Shown here: positions 1 through 11,165 of the stretch, piece after piece | How positions within the stretch are numbered: position 1 is the stretch's first letter | Layout: every line of letters starts with the position of its first letter | Source: Streptococcus gallinaceus | GTDB lineage: Bacteria > Bacillota > Bacilli > Lactobacillales > Streptococcaceae | Assembly (NCBI RefSeq): GCF_024170225.1 | Contig: NZ_JALJXU010000001.1 | Coordinates: forward strand, 124,001 to 188,000 | DNA: 64,000 nt | Reading direction: 5' to 3' | Notes under the pieces: model-generated | The model's input: only the letters and a program-made list of their open reading frames with translations | Database searches by the model: none | Told to the model about the DNA's origin: nothing | Program-made: the position numbers and the translations under genes

Positions 1-721
1 TTCCTAAGCCGGAAGCCAGACTTCCCACACCATTTGTATAGGTAGAAAGACCGCTATTCAAAGTAGTTGCACCTGCTGCGAAGGTTTGAATAGATGAGGA
101 CAAAGTGTTAAGATTACTTGTCAATGTTTGGCTACCATCTTGTAGCTTGGTTGTCCCATCAAGGAGTTGTTGTCCGCCATCTGCAGCTTGATTCATCCCT
201 GAGTTGAGCTTGGTCATGTTTTTGAAGACGGAAGAAGTGTAGGTCTCAGTGACGCTTTTGGAAACTTTTTCCTTGAGTTTGGCCATGGCAGATTCGCTCA
301 TTTTTGCTGAAACGAAACTGTGACCTTGAGTGGTTTGATAGGTGATGGTCAATTTTTGAGGATTTTTCGTCATCAAAGTTGTAGCTTTCTCAGAAAGATC
401 TTCTGGGAAAGTAATAACCATGTAGTAGTCCCCTTTTTCCAATCCTTTTTCAGCCTTGGTTGAAGAAACAAAATGGAAATCCAGGTTCTTGTTTTTAGAC
501 ATGTTGTCCACCATATCTTGTCCGATGTGGATGGATTTATTGTCTAGGGTAGCAGTGTGGTCTTGGTTGACAACCGCGACGGGGAGATTTTCCAGATTTC
601 CATAGGGGTCCCACATGGAGGATAGGAAAATAACATTATATAGGGTAGGAATCAGAGCGACTCCGACCAGGGTAATCATGGACATAGGCTTTTTGAGCAG
701 TCCTTTTAATTCTTCTAACAT
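1..721 (-). CDS. YhgE/Pip-family membrane protein (3' end outside window)
   Basis: The minus-strand frame opens with ATG at 721 and runs off the window edge at base 1, so only about 240 N-terminal residues are seen. The start reads MLEELKGLLKKPMSMITLVG, then a hydrophobic segment with NVIFLSSMWDPYGNLENLPVAVVNQD, typical of the YhgE/Pip N-terminal domain (ABC-2-like membrane proteins related to phage infection protein and type VII-associated exporters). After about residue 150 come heptad-like repeats rich in G, L and S (LLDGTTKLQDGSQTLTSNL and similar), the predicted extracellular coiled region of the family. The C-terminal membrane helices would lie outside the window. It is divergent from a TetR gene that may control it. 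The family call is good; the transported substrate is unknown. Confidence 0.85.
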   Translation of the reverse strand, partial: MLEELKGLLKKPMSMITLVGVALIPTLYNVIFLSSMWDPYGNLENLPVAVVNQDHTATLDNKSIHIGQDMVDNMSKNKNLDFHFVSSTKAEKGLEKGDYYMVITFPEDLSEKATTLMTKNPQKLTITYQTTQGHSFVSAKMSESAMAKLKEKVSKSVTETYTSSVFKNMTKLNSGMNQAADGGQQLLDGTTKLQDGSQTLTSNLNTLSSSIQTFAAGATTLNSGLSTYTNGVGSLASGLG

Positions 722-742
722 AGTTAACCTCTTTTAGACACA

Positions 743-806
743 TTGTTTAAAAAATATGATAGAATATATTATACACGTAGCAGAACAAAAAACAAGTTTT
801 AAAACT
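743..806 (+). promoter_or_regulatory. Promoter and palindrome before the TetR gene
   Basis: TTGTTT at 743-748 and TATTAT at 767-772 are spaced by 18 bp. Downstream is a perfect 12-bp palindrome AGTTTTAAAACT at 795-806, a plausible TetR self-operator between the divergent genes. The operator role is inference. Confidence 0.45.
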
Positions 807-856
807 GGTATTTGGACATCATGTATAAAATTGTCAAAAAATTGGAAAGGGAAATT

Positions 857-1408
857 ATGGCAACAGATCATCGGAGAGAGCGGACGAAAAAAGCAATCGA
901 GCAAGCAATGGTAGATTTGCTCAAACACCAGAGTTTTGATGAGATTTCAACCAGTCAATTAGCCAAGACTGCGGGCATTAGTCGCTCTAGCTTCTATACG
1001 CATTACAAGGATAAATATGAAATGATAGACCGTTATCAGCAGATTCTTTTTAGCAAATTAGAATATGTCTTTGATAAAAATGAATTTCAAAAAGAGAAGG
1101 CCTTGCTGGAAATTTTCGAGTTTTTGGACAGAGAGTTTTTATTTGCTGCGCTATTAACACAGAACGGAACCAAGGAAATTCAGACCTATATTCGCAACAA
1201 ATTGCAGACCATGATTTCAAAAGAGCTTTACGATGACTATCCAAATTTGGACAAGGTACCAATCGAAAAACTCTACAATAGTGTCTATCTCAGCCATGCC
1301 ATTTTTGGGATTTACCAGATGTGGATTACCCGTGGGAAGAAGGAGACAGCAGAGCAGATGACACAGATTCTCATCAATATGCTTCCACGATTCACAGACG
1401 AACAATAA
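857..1408 (+). CDS. TetR/AcrR-family transcriptional regulator
   Basis: The 183-residue protein starts MATDHRRERTKKAIEQAMVDLL and carries an N-terminal TetR helix-turn-helix at about residues 10-55 (ISTSQLAKTAGISRSSFYTHYKDKYEMID). The rest is a helical ligand/dimer domain of the TetR_C_7-like type. A longer frame from 812 exists, but ATG 857 sits 5 bases after a GGAAAGGG ribosome site (845-851) and fits the family start. It is divergent from the YhgE/Pip gene; such pairs usually consist of a repressor and the exporter-like protein it controls. The ligand cannot be told from sequence. Confidence 0.85.
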   Translation: MATDHRRERTKKAIEQAMVDLLKHQSFDEISTSQLAKTAGISRSSFYTHYKDKYEMIDRYQQILFSKLEYVFDKNEFQKEKALLEIFEFLDREFLFAALLTQNGTKEIQTYIRNKLQTMISKELYDDYPNLDKVPIEKLYNSVYLSHAIFGIYQMWITRGKKETAEQMTQILINMLPRFTDEQ

Positions 1409-1409
1409 A

Positions 1410-1445
1410 AATAACCCAAGCCTTTAAGCTAGGTTATTTTTTTGT
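1410..1445. terminator. Bidirectional terminator, tetR / ECF ATPase
   Basis: AATAACC at 1410-1416 pairs with GGTTATT at 1432-1438, followed by a T run on the plus strand and flanked by an A run that serves the minus strand. The ATPase stop codon lies in the loop. Confidence 0.75.
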
Positions 1446-2878
1446 AGTGCCTGTTCTAAATCAATGATGCTATCACAAACGAGGTCTAAAAGTTCGCTAT
1501 CATGACTGATGAGGAGGATTGTTTGTCCGTGCTGTTTGGCTTGTTGGAGGAGTTGAGCAACTTCCAGCATTTGAAGGTAGTCCAGTCCGCTACTTGGTTC
1601 GTCTAATATAAGGAAGTCTTTTCCGCTGAGGAGGCTGGTTGCCAGCAAGAGACGTTGCTGTTCACCGCCTGACAAGCTAGCAGGATGACGATTCATTAAA
1701 TGGTCTAACTTCAAAGCCTGACGAATCGATTCAAGCTGGTCGAGAGAGGTGCTTCCTAGTCTGAGCTCTTGTTCCACGGTCGGGGCAAAGAGTTGAAGGC
1801 GGACATCTTGGAGGAGCAGGCTCATGTGTTGTAGTCTTTCTGGCGCAGACTGGGGAGTATCATTCCAGAGGATACTCTCATTGCGAACCGCCCGAAGACC
1901 GACCAGTTGCTGAGCGAGACTGGATTTGCCAGAACCATTTGCACCGACGAGTCCGATGACAGTGCCAGCGGGAACAGCAAGCTCAGTAAGCAGACCAGAT
2001 GCTTGACCTTTTGTGCGAACGGGGAGTTTTTCAATAAATAGTCCATTTTTAGACTCAAGCTTGGATGACTGGTGAATTTTGTGCTGAATGTGTTGCTTGG
2101 CTTCGGTCAGATCCAGACTACGTAAGGCTAGATTTTTTCGTTGGTCGGGAGACATTTTCTGGATATTGTCTCGAGTGAATATCTTTTCCAGTCGCCTTTC
2201 CGAAAAATAGAGGATGCGGTCAGCTAGGTCAATCCAGTTATTCAGACGGTGTTCGGCTACGAGAATGGTTTTTCCAGCGGACTTGAGTTGCTGGATTTGC
2301 GTTTGAATCGTGGCTGCACCAGCTGCATCTAGGTTTGCTGTTGGTTCGTCTAGGACCAAGATAGGCGTATCCTGCATGCTGGCACAAGCTAGCGCCAGTC
2401 GTTTCTGTTCGCCACCTGACAAGGTATGAATAGAGCGTTTTAAGAGATTCTCCAGCTCAAAATTCTGGCATACTTCTTGAAGTTTCTTGGCAATCTCCGG
2501 TCTAGGCATCTCTTTTTGCTCACAGGGAAGAACCAGTTCATGTTCCACAATCGTATGAAAAAACTGACTGCTCGGATGTTGAAAGACAGAGGCAACTTGC
2601 TGAGCTAGAATGTCGGTAGATTCCTGACCAACTTCCAAACCAGCTATGGTCAGTTTTCCAGACAAGCTTCCACCGAAATATTCAGGGGCAAGGCCGTTCA
2701 GTAATTTGAGAAATGTTGATTTACCAGAGCCGGAAGGACCAACAACCAAGATACACTCTCCTGGGAAAATCTTCAGAGAATCAATTTGGCAAGCCAATTG
2801 GTTGGTCGGATGATAGGTGAAGGTCAAGGCATCAGCAGTGATGATAGGCTGATGTAGAGGCACATTCCGATGCTCCAT
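1424..2878 (-). CDS. ECF transporter ATPase, two fused nucleotide-binding domains
   Basis: The 484-residue protein contains two complete ABC ATPase domains in tandem. The first has Walker A GPSGSGKST near residue 50 and signature LSGGEQKRLALA followed by LVLDEPTANLD. The second has Walker A GANGSGKSS near residue 315 and LSGGEQQRLLLA followed by LILDEPSSGLD. Both look catalytically intact. This fused EcfA1-EcfA2 arrangement is typical of stand-alone (group I) ECF vitamin/micronutrient importers such as YkoD. It overlaps the upstream T-component gene by 55 bases and is the last gene of the three-gene operon. Confidence 0.92.
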   Translation of the reverse strand: MEHRNVPLHQPIITADALTFTYHPTNQLACQIDSLKIFPGECILVVGPSGSGKSTFLKLLNGLAPEYFGGSLSGKLTIAGLEVGQESTDILAQQVASVFQHPSSQFFHTIVEHELVLPCEQKEMPRPEIAKKLQEVCQNFELENLLKRSIHTLSGGEQKRLALACASMQDTPILVLDEPTANLDAAGAATIQTQIQQLKSAGKTILVAEHRLNNWIDLADRILYFSERRLEKIFTRDNIQKMSPDQRKNLALRSLDLTEAKQHIQHKIHQSSKLESKNGLFIEKLPVRTKGQASGLLTELAVPAGTVIGLVGANGSGKSSLAQQLVGLRAVRNESILWNDTPQSAPERLQHMSLLLQDVRLQLFAPTVEQELRLGSTSLDQLESIRQALKLDHLMNRHPASLSGGEQQRLLLATSLLSGKDFLILDEPSSGLDYLQMLEVAQLLQQAKQHGQTILLISHDSELLDLVCDSIIDLEQALQKNNLA

Positions 2879-3522
2879 AAACTAATCCCCCAATCTAACC
2901 AGCTCCATTTGCTGGTGAAAAATTCGTGTGGTTTTCGTGTGCTTGTCATGCCCTTGGTCATCAGAGCCATGGTTAATTCTTGTGCCCTACGAAGAGTAGC
3001 CATCAGGAGGGGAATCAGCAAGTATTCTCCATATAAAAATGGATGAAGTAGCCACTCCCTCTTTTTAAGAAAGACACCTCTGAGGCGGAGTGCTTGGTGA
3101 ATAAGTCGCGCTTGCTCAGGCAATAGCGGAAGGAAACCCAACATGACCCCAAAGGTCAAAACGAGAGGCTCAGGCAGACGCCATTTTCTGAGTCCATGTA
3201 GCAATTCATAGCTTGACGTAGTCGTCAAAATCAGCCCTCCCATCATGAAGCAAGGCAGTAACTGACGAAGACCGATAAAGACAAATGATAGGAATACCTG
3301 CCAGCCATTGCCCGAAGTTTCCTGTAAAAAGAAAGAATAGCAGGTCGCAGCTAGAAAGTACAGAGTATAGAGGCTAGCCTTGCACCACTGCTGGTAGAGT
3401 CCAGTCATAAGAAGCAGGATAAGACCAACTTCCAACCAATAAATCCAGCCATCAATATGATAGAGCAGGACCCAATTGGTCAGAAAGAGGACCAGGATTT
3501 TACTGCGAATGTCTAATTTCAT
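2824..3522 (-). CDS. ECF transporter T component (CbiQ family)
   Basis: A 232-residue membrane protein with several hydrophobic segments in the first 130 residues, then the charged cytoplasmic region. The family coupling motif appears as ARLIHQALRLRGVFLK (A-R-G-type motif used to grip the ATPases) and the second as ATLRRAQELTMALMTKGM. It is co-transcribed between the S component (4-base ATGA overlap) and the fused ATPase (55-base overlap), so translation is probably coupled. It forms the membrane scaffold of the ECF importer. Confidence 0.9.
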   Translation of the reverse strand: MKLDIRSKILVLFLTNWVLLYHIDGWIYWLEVGLILLLMTGLYQQWCKASLYTLYFLAATCYSFFLQETSGNGWQVFLSFVFIGLRQLLPCFMMGGLILTTTSSYELLHGLRKWRLPEPLVLTFGVMLGFLPLLPEQARLIHQALRLRGVFLKKREWLLHPFLYGEYLLIPLLMATLRRAQELTMALMTKGMTSTRKPHEFFTSKWSWLDWGISLWSIGMCLYISLSSLLMP

Positions 3523-4112
3523 TTGACGAGGCCAGAAGTCAGAAAGTGACGAGCAACTAATTTTTGTCCGATGACACCGCCGATGATGGCAAATAAGATG
3601 ATGCTGCCGCAGATATAGCTGACATTTCCAAGATTAAATTCAATCATGACTCGATTAACATAGTCCATATCCTTGCCGCGCTCGAGTAACTTTTCAATGT
3701 AGGCGTCACGAGCAACCCACATCAAGAAGATGGGACCGAGATTGCCAAAAGAAAAGATGACATAAGATAAAAGATTAAGGCCAGAGCTGAGGTAATTTTT
3801 TTGACTTGCAATCCAGTCGGCTAACAGTGCACAACCTAGACTAGGGATGACTGCGAGAAGAAAATGCCCTGAAAAGAAGAAGAAGAGGGACATAACAGCA
3901 CCCATCAAGCTAATGGCACCAAACTTTTGAATCTTGGCAATCAAAAGTATGTAAATGGTTCCGCATAACAGAGCAGCGAAGGCAGGAGCTAACTCCGTAC
4001 TTGCTGAACGCGTGATGAGAAAGGCTAGGAGTGTTCCAAGTCCAACTCCGACAAAGTAGACAGCAGATAAGGCACCTGTTAAGATGAGATCCTTCATGTG
4101 TAGATGTTTCAT
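3519..4112 (-). CDS. ECF substrate-binding S component, MptS/Trep_Strep family
   Basis: A 197-residue membrane protein with about six hydrophobic segments, opening MKHLHMKDLILTGALSAVYFVGVGLGTLLAF. It resembles the MptS/Trep_Strep family (TIGR02185-like), a set of S components found beside CbiQ-type T proteins and EcfA ATPases in streptococci and spirochaetes. The conserved FSFGNLGPIFLMW stretch and the large extracytoplasmic loop RDAYIEKLLERGKDMDYVNRVM support the family. It is first in the operon, so substrate recognition is encoded here. The substrate is not established from sequence. Confidence 0.85.
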   Translation of the reverse strand: MKHLHMKDLILTGALSAVYFVGVGLGTLLAFLITRSASTELAPAFAALLCGTIYILLIAKIQKFGAISLMGAVMSLFFFFSGHFLLAVIPSLGCALLADWIASQKNYLSSGLNLLSYVIFSFGNLGPIFLMWVARDAYIEKLLERGKDMDYVNRVMIEFNLGNVSYICGSIILFAIIGGVIGQKLVARHFLTSGLVK

Positions 4113-4310
4113 AATTCCTCCAGTATAAAGGGAACAGAGCTTTCCCTACAAAATATTCAATCCCTTTAATTGTACCATTTTTATCACGTATTCTGACGAG
4201 AAGCGCTTCATTCTTTGAAAATGAACAAAATGTACGATATCTTGCTGAAAATGCTAGAAAAATCATCTTGTCTATGATAAAATGAAAGTGATTTCACAAA
4301 AGGAGGCTAT

Positions 4311-5657
4311 ATGAAAAAAGTATTATTTGTCATGGGGACCGTGCTCTGGAGTCTCTTTGTAGGGACAGGTCTTGTATCGGCCCAAGATGACTTGTTAACA
4401 ATGACGCAAAAAGCAGGCTATCCAGCAACGGAAGCCATGGTTCCTAAGGCGTCTATTGTACTGGATGCGGAATCCGGTCAGGTCCTTTGGGCAGAAAATG
4501 CAGATGCCATTCGAGACCCAGCTAGTACGACAAAAACCATGGTGGTCTACTTGACCTTTGAAGCTATCACCGCAGGAAAAATCAATCTGGATACGCAAGT
4601 AACAGCAACAGAGACCGACCAAGCGATTGCAGGGATTTATGCTCTCAGTAATAATAAAATTGTAGCAGGACAAAGCTATACTGTTCGCGAGTTGTTGACC
4701 ATGACTTTGGTTCCATCGTCCAATGTAACCACTCTGATGTTGGCTCATTTGATCCATGGTGGTGATGATGCTAGCTTTTTGGACCTGATGAATAAAACGG
4801 CCAAAGACCTTGGAATGACCAATACGCATTTTAACAATGCATCGGGTGCAGTTGCCTCTGCCTTTGAAGGATACTATGCCCCAGCTGGTTACAACCATGA
4901 ATTTCCAAATGACACAACTGCTAAGGATTTGGCGATTCTAAGTTACCATTTGTTGAAAAAGCACCCAAAGGTGCTAGAATTTACAAAAAATCCCAAGGTC
5001 ACTGTCAAGGCGGGTACACCGTTGGAAGAAACATTTGACGCCTATAATTATTCCTTGCCAGGCTTGCAGTATGGCTATGAAGGTGTTGATGGATTAAAAA
5101 CAGGTTCTAGTCCGAGTGCTGCTTTTAATGCTATCGTGACAGCCAAGCGCAATGGCATTCGCTTGATTACCGTGGTCATGGGAGTGGGAGACTGGTCAGA
5201 CCAAGACGGCGAATACTACCGACATTACTTTATCAATACGCTTTTAGATAAGACATTTTCAGAATACAGCCGACAAGTCATCGCACCAGCAGGCAAGCAA
5301 GATGTGGCCGGCAAGCAGATTGTCACCAAAGATAACCTTTACGGTCTGGTCAAAGCGGGCGAATCTCCTCAATTGACTTTGAATGGAAATCTCTTGCAAA
5401 TCGCAGGAACCGTTGACCCGTCTTCAGGTGTAGCAGCGACAGATGCAGCAAGTGCGGCTAAAACAATACCGTCAAGTAAGGGGACTAGCCCCGCTACCAA
5501 TCAATTCAGACTCTCTCTGCCTATCTTTGTAGTTATTGTTGTAGCAGGTGCTCTTGGTTTATTTTTACTTACGAAGGCATATTTTAAATTTAGAGCAAAA
5601 CAACGTCGTCGCAGTCGTTCACAAAGTGCGGCTTATAGCCGTCGCTATCGAAGATAA
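4311..5657 (+). CDS. dacA: D-alanyl-D-alanine carboxypeptidase (low-molecular-weight PBP)
   Basis: A 448-residue exported serine peptidase that trims the terminal D-alanine from peptidoglycan stem peptides. The N-terminus has a signal peptide ending near VSA (residue 24). The three active-site motifs are present: S72-T-T-K75, S136-S-N138 and K263-T-G265. After the penicillin-binding domain comes a PBP5-like beta domain (about 290-370), a low-complexity Ser/Thr/Ala linker, a membrane helix near 405-428 and a basic tail rich in Arg and Ser. That C-terminal helix anchors it, making it longer than the roughly 410-residue pneumococcal DacA. The ribosome site AAAGGAGG precedes ATG 4311. Confidence 0.93.
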   Translation: MKKVLFVMGTVLWSLFVGTGLVSAQDDLLTMTQKAGYPATEAMVPKASIVLDAESGQVLWAENADAIRDPASTTKTMVVYLTFEAITAGKINLDTQVTATETDQAIAGIYALSNNKIVAGQSYTVRELLTMTLVPSSNVTTLMLAHLIHGGDDASFLDLMNKTAKDLGMTNTHFNNASGAVASAFEGYYAPAGYNHEFPNDTTAKDLAILSYHLLKKHPKVLEFTKNPKVTVKAGTPLEETFDAYNYSLPGLQYGYEGVDGLKTGSSPSAAFNAIVTAKRNGIRLITVVMGVGDWSDQDGEYYRHYFINTLLDKTFSEYSRQVIAPAGKQDVAGKQIVTKDNLYGLVKAGESPQLTLNGNLLQIAGTVDPSSGVAATDAASAAKTIPSSKGTSPATNQFRLSLPIFVVIVVAGALGLFLLTKAYFKFRAKQRRRSRSQSAAYSRRYRR

Positions 5658-5660
5658 GGA

Positions 5661-5684
5661 AAGCCGCCATGAGCGGTTTTTTGC
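5661..5684 (+). terminator. Terminator after dacA
   Basis: CCGC at 5664-5667 pairs with GCGG at 5673-5676, extended by AAG/TTT, with loop CATGA and a T run. Confidence 0.75.
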
Positions 5685-5693
5685 TGCTAAAAA

Positions 5694-5702
5694 TGATATA
5701 AT
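5694..5702 (+). promoter_or_regulatory. Extended -10 promoter for holA
   Basis: TGATATAAT is an exact TGn-TATAAT extended -10. No good -35 is seen, since the dacA terminator occupies that position. Confidence 0.6.
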
Positions 5703-5724
5703 AGGGCAAGAATACGAGGAAATC

Positions 5725-6759
5725 ATGAATATTATAGAAGAAATTCAAACAATAAAGAAAGAAAAGTTGGGCTTGGTGACTGTTTTGACGGGCGATGATC
5801 CTGGTCAATTTCAACTAGCAAAGTCAGCATTTCTCAAGCAAATTGCATTTGATGCTAGTGATTTGGCTTATGCCTATTTTGATATGTCAGAGTCGGATTA
5901 CACTCAGGTAGATTTGGACTTGGTATCGCTGCCTTTTTTCTCTGATGAGAAGATTGTCCTATTGGATTATTTTGCGGATTTAACGACGGATAAGAAGCGT
6001 TATTTGACAGACGATGAGCTCAAACAATTTGAAGTTTATCTGGAAAATCCTGTTGACACCACACGCTTGGTGATTTTCGCTCAGGGGAAATTAGATAGTA
6101 AGCGCCGCTTGGTCAAGATTCTCAAACGAGATGCGCGTGTCTTGGAAGCCAACGAGATGAAAGAGGCTGACCTGAAAAATTATTTCCAAAAAGAAGTAGC
6201 CCGTTTGGGGATTCAGATGGAGCCTGGCGTCTTTGAGGAACTCTTGGTCAAGTCGAATCTTGATTTTGCTGAAATGACAAAAAATTTAGTCTTTCTGCAA
6301 TCCTACAAAGCGGGAGCTGTGATTTCACATCAGGATATTCAGCTGGCCATTCCGAAAACCTTGCAGGACAACTTGTTTGACTTGACCCAACTTATCTTGT
6401 CTAAAAAAATCAATCAGGCCCAGAGCTTGGTGCGCGACTTGCGCTTACAAGGAGAAGATGAAATCAAGTTATTAGCCGTACTGTTGACCCAATTTCGGAC
6501 CTATTTGCAGGTGCAGTTACTGACTCATGAAGGACGGGGCGAGCAGCAGATTGTCACCGAATTATCCGATATTCAAGGGCGAAAGGTCAATCCCTACCAA
6601 GTCAAGTTTGCCTTGAGAGATTCACGAGGCTTATCGCTTGGATTTTTGAAGGAAGTGGTGCGGCTCTTGATTAAGACGGACTATCAGATTAAAACGGGTG
6701 TTTACGAGAAGGATTTCCTATTTGATATGACCTTGCTCAAGATTGCCAACCTGGTTTAA
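5725..6759 (+). CDS. holA: DNA polymerase III delta subunit
   Basis: The clamp-loader delta subunit opens the beta ring for loading at the replication fork. The 344-residue protein from ATG 5725 (ribosome site GAGGAAA) has the family pattern: N-terminal AAA+-like fold (GLVTVLTGDDPGQFQLAKSAFL, lacking a true Walker A, as normal for delta) and the C-terminal collar helices (LFDLTQLILSKKINQAQSLVRDL, then LLTQFRTYLQVQLL). A longer open frame from 5548 overlaps dacA and its terminator and is not credible. It stands alone upstream of sodA. Confidence 0.92.
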   Translation: MNIIEEIQTIKKEKLGLVTVLTGDDPGQFQLAKSAFLKQIAFDASDLAYAYFDMSESDYTQVDLDLVSLPFFSDEKIVLLDYFADLTTDKKRYLTDDELKQFEVYLENPVDTTRLVIFAQGKLDSKRRLVKILKRDARVLEANEMKEADLKNYFQKEVARLGIQMEPGVFEELLVKSNLDFAEMTKNLVFLQSYKAGAVISHQDIQLAIPKTLQDNLFDLTQLILSKKINQAQSLVRDLRLQGEDEIKLLAVLLTQFRTYLQVQLLTHEGRGEQQIVTELSDIQGRKVNPYQVKFALRDSRGLSLGFLKEVVRLLIKTDYQIKTGVYEKDFLFDMTLLKIANLV

Positions 6760-6775
6760 ATCACGGACAAATGTT

Positions 6776-6804
6776 TTGAAAGCTATCTCAGAATTCGATA
6801 TAAT
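6776..6804 (+). promoter_or_regulatory. sodA promoter
   Basis: TTGAAA at 6776-6781 and TATAAT at 6799-6804 with a 17-bp spacer. Confidence 0.75.
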
Positions 6805-6835
6805 AAAGCCATATAAATGAAAAGAGGAAACCAAA

Positions 6836-7441
6836 ATGGCAATTATTTTACCAGATCTTCCGTACGCATACGATGCTCTTGAACCAGCTATTGATGCAGA
6901 AACAATGACGCTTCACCATGATAAACACCATGCAACTTACGTGGCAAATGTGAATGCAGCTCTTGAAAAACACCCAGAAATCGGTGAAGATCTAGAAGCT
7001 TTGTTGGCTAATGTTGACGCTATCCCAGCAGACATCCGCCAAGCAGTCATCAACAACGGTGGTGGTCACTTGAATCATGCCCTTTTCTGGGAACTCCTTT
7101 CACCTGAAAAAACAGACATCACAGAAGAAGTAGCAGCAGCTATCAACGAAGCATTTGGTTCATTTGAAGAATTCCAGGCCGCCTTCACAGCCGCAGCAAC
7201 AACACGTTTTGGTTCAGGTTGGGCTTGGCTCGTTGTCAATGCAGAAGGTAAATTGGAAGTTGTTTCAACAGCTAACCAAGACACTCCAATCATGGAAGGC
7301 AAAAAACCAATCTTGGCACTTGACGTTTGGGAACACGCTTACTACCTCAACTACCGTAACGTACGTCCAAACTACATCAAAGCATTCTTTGATATCATCA
7401 ACTGGAATAAGGTAGCTGAATTGTACGCAGCAGCGAAATAA
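6836..7441 (+). CDS. sodA: Superoxide dismutase (Mn/Fe family)
   Basis: The enzyme converts superoxide to hydrogen peroxide and oxygen in the cytoplasm. The 201-residue length is normal. All four metal ligands are visible: H27 (TLHHDKHH), H81 ([11 protein letters not shown]), D163 and H167 ([11 protein letters not shown]). Second-sphere residues around GGGHLNH and WLVV are consistent with the streptococcal Mn-preferring or cambialistic type; metal choice cannot be fixed from sequence. It has its own promoter and terminator, so it is monocistronic. Codon use is strongly biased, as expected for an abundant protein. Confidence 0.97.
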   Translation: MAIILPDLPYAYDALEPAIDAETMTLHHDKHHATYVANVNAALEKHPEIGEDLEALLANVDAIPADIRQAVINNGGGHLNHALFWELLSPEKTDITEEVAAAINEAFGSFEEFQAAFTAAATTRFGSGWAWLVVNAEGKLEVVSTANQDTPIMEGKKPILALDVWEHAYYLNYRNVRPNYIKAFFDIINWNKVAELYAAAK

Positions 7442-7451
7442 GCAATAAAAG

Positions 7452-7484
7452 AACGCATGTCTCCATTATGAGATATGCGTTTTA
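7452..7484. terminator. Terminator between convergent sodA and treR
   Basis: AACGCAT at 7452-7458 pairs with ATGCGTT at 7475-7481, with an inner TCTC/GAGA stem. Confidence 0.75.
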
Positions 7485-7502
7485 TGATAGGATGAGTTAT
7501 TT

Positions 7503-8216
7503 CTACAATTTCATACGGCGGGAGAAGTCGATGAAATGAAACTTATCCAATTTATGTCGGCTTTCAGTGAATTGGAACTGTCGCTGATCTTCTAAATAAA
7601 CCTGAGATTTTATAGAAACGACATGGCGATCCTCTCCTATTTCCAAATATTGTTTGTCTTGTTCATGGACATGATCAATTAGAATATCCTTTCGCGCAAA
7701 AGCGATTTCGAGATGTAGCTCTTTTTCCAAATAAGCATAGATGGATTTTTCAGCAATTTCTTTGCTCATACGCGGAACCAACCGAGCAGATAAATAATCG
7801 ATATCTAGAACAGTAGCTATTCCATCGACTAATCGTTGACGAATAATCTTCCAGACAATACTATTAATGGGAAAGCCAGTGTACTGATGTAGTTTTTGAT
7901 CAATCCGGATTTTCTCTAAAAAGAGCACATTGGTTTTGGAAGAAAGTCCTAGACTGCTAACAAGTTCTTGATAGCTGATCAGTTCGGAAACTGGGAAGGT
8001 GATATGTTCTTGTTGGGTGACCTGTGACCCTGAGCCTTGTACTTTGGTGATGAGTCCGGCTTGAGACAGTAGCGATAAAGATTTTCGGATTGTATCCCGG
8101 CTAACTTGATACTCTATGGTCAGCTCTTTTTCGGTTGGTAAAAAGTCTCCTCCCTTGTAGTATTCATCTAAAATTTTTTGTTCTAATTCTTTGAAAATCA
8201 TTTCATATTTTTTCAT
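7503..8216 (-). CDS. treR: Trehalose operon repressor, GntR family
   Basis: A 237-residue GntR/HutC-type regulator. The winged helix at residues 1-70 includes LPTEKELTIEYQVSRDTIRKSLSLLSQAGLI, and the C-terminal UTRA effector domain covers roughly 85-230. Trehalose-6-phosphate is the known effector of TreR homologues. It is divergent from treB across 310 bp, the usual position of treR, which supports control of the tre genes. Identity rests on family plus context. Confidence 0.92.
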   Translation of the reverse strand: MKKYEMIFKELEQKILDEYYKGGDFLPTEKELTIEYQVSRDTIRKSLSLLSQAGLITKVQGSGSQVTQQEHITFPVSELISYQELVSSLGLSSKTNVLFLEKIRIDQKLHQYTGFPINSIVWKIIRQRLVDGIATVLDIDYLSARLVPRMSKEIAEKSIYAYLEKELHLEIAFARKDILIDHVHEQDKQYLEIGEDRHVVSIKSQVYLEDQRQFQFTESRHKLDKFHFIDFSRRMKL

Positions 8217-10542
<2,326 letters not shown>

Positions 10543-11165
10543 TAGAGATAGATATAATTGTTTCAAGTCCAGTCCATGAAAACTGGACTTGACGCATTTT
10601 CCAGTGCAAGCTAGAGGTTCAAAGGTAGCTAGCCCTGCCTTTAGTTTATTTTCAAATAAAAATCAAAACTAGCAAACTTAATTTACATATCTGATAATGG
10701 AATATTAGAAATTAGAAAAGCGAACGAAGTGAGTCAAACCTGATATTTTCGCCGTAGTGAAATTATTAGTAACAGCAATGCTGTTACTAATAACGGAATT
10801 TTTGAGAGAGAATAAGTCCAGTGGACTTATTTTGCCCGAGCCTTAAAACAAAGACGTGAGGGGGCTCAATCTTAGGATTGCTCTCACAGTCTGGGAGACT
10901 GTTAGAGGTGACAGATAGGAAAAACAAAGTTTTTCTCATCATTCCCTGGATAATTTCTTCTTCCGTCCGCACTATCTCACAACATGGAATTTTCAAAATC
11001 GATAACATTTTGAAAATGGAATTAGTAAGGTAGCTAGGTAAGTTGCCATAGCGATTACCGTAGTTTATCAGTGATTTTAACCATTGATAAACCTGCTACG
11101 TTAGAAAATATCAAAAATCAGTTTTTAAATTTTAATGAGTATGAAAAAAGAAAAAGGAGACACCC
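10543..11165. repeat. Hairpin-rich intergenic region inside the tre operon
   Basis: No convincing gene is seen in these 623 bases. There is a dense run of inverted repeats: AAGTCCAGT 10565-10573 with ACTGGACTT 10582-10590; 15-bp arms 10763-10777 and 10779-10793; 10-bp arms 10811-10820 and 10822-10831; CAATC/GATTG 10867-10880; ACAGTCT/AGACTGT 10886-10902; GAAAAAC/GTTTTTC 10919-10935; 11-bp arms 10989-10999 and 11007-11017; GTTTATCA/TGATAAAC 11063-11092. The composition suggests an inserted mosaic of small intergenic repeat elements. The first hairpin may be a partial terminator after treB. Confidence 0.7.

Noticed and set aside
5548..5724. N-terminal extension of holA by 59 codons
   Set aside because: It overlaps the end of dacA, its terminator and the holA promoter, and has no ribosome site; family homology starts at 5725.
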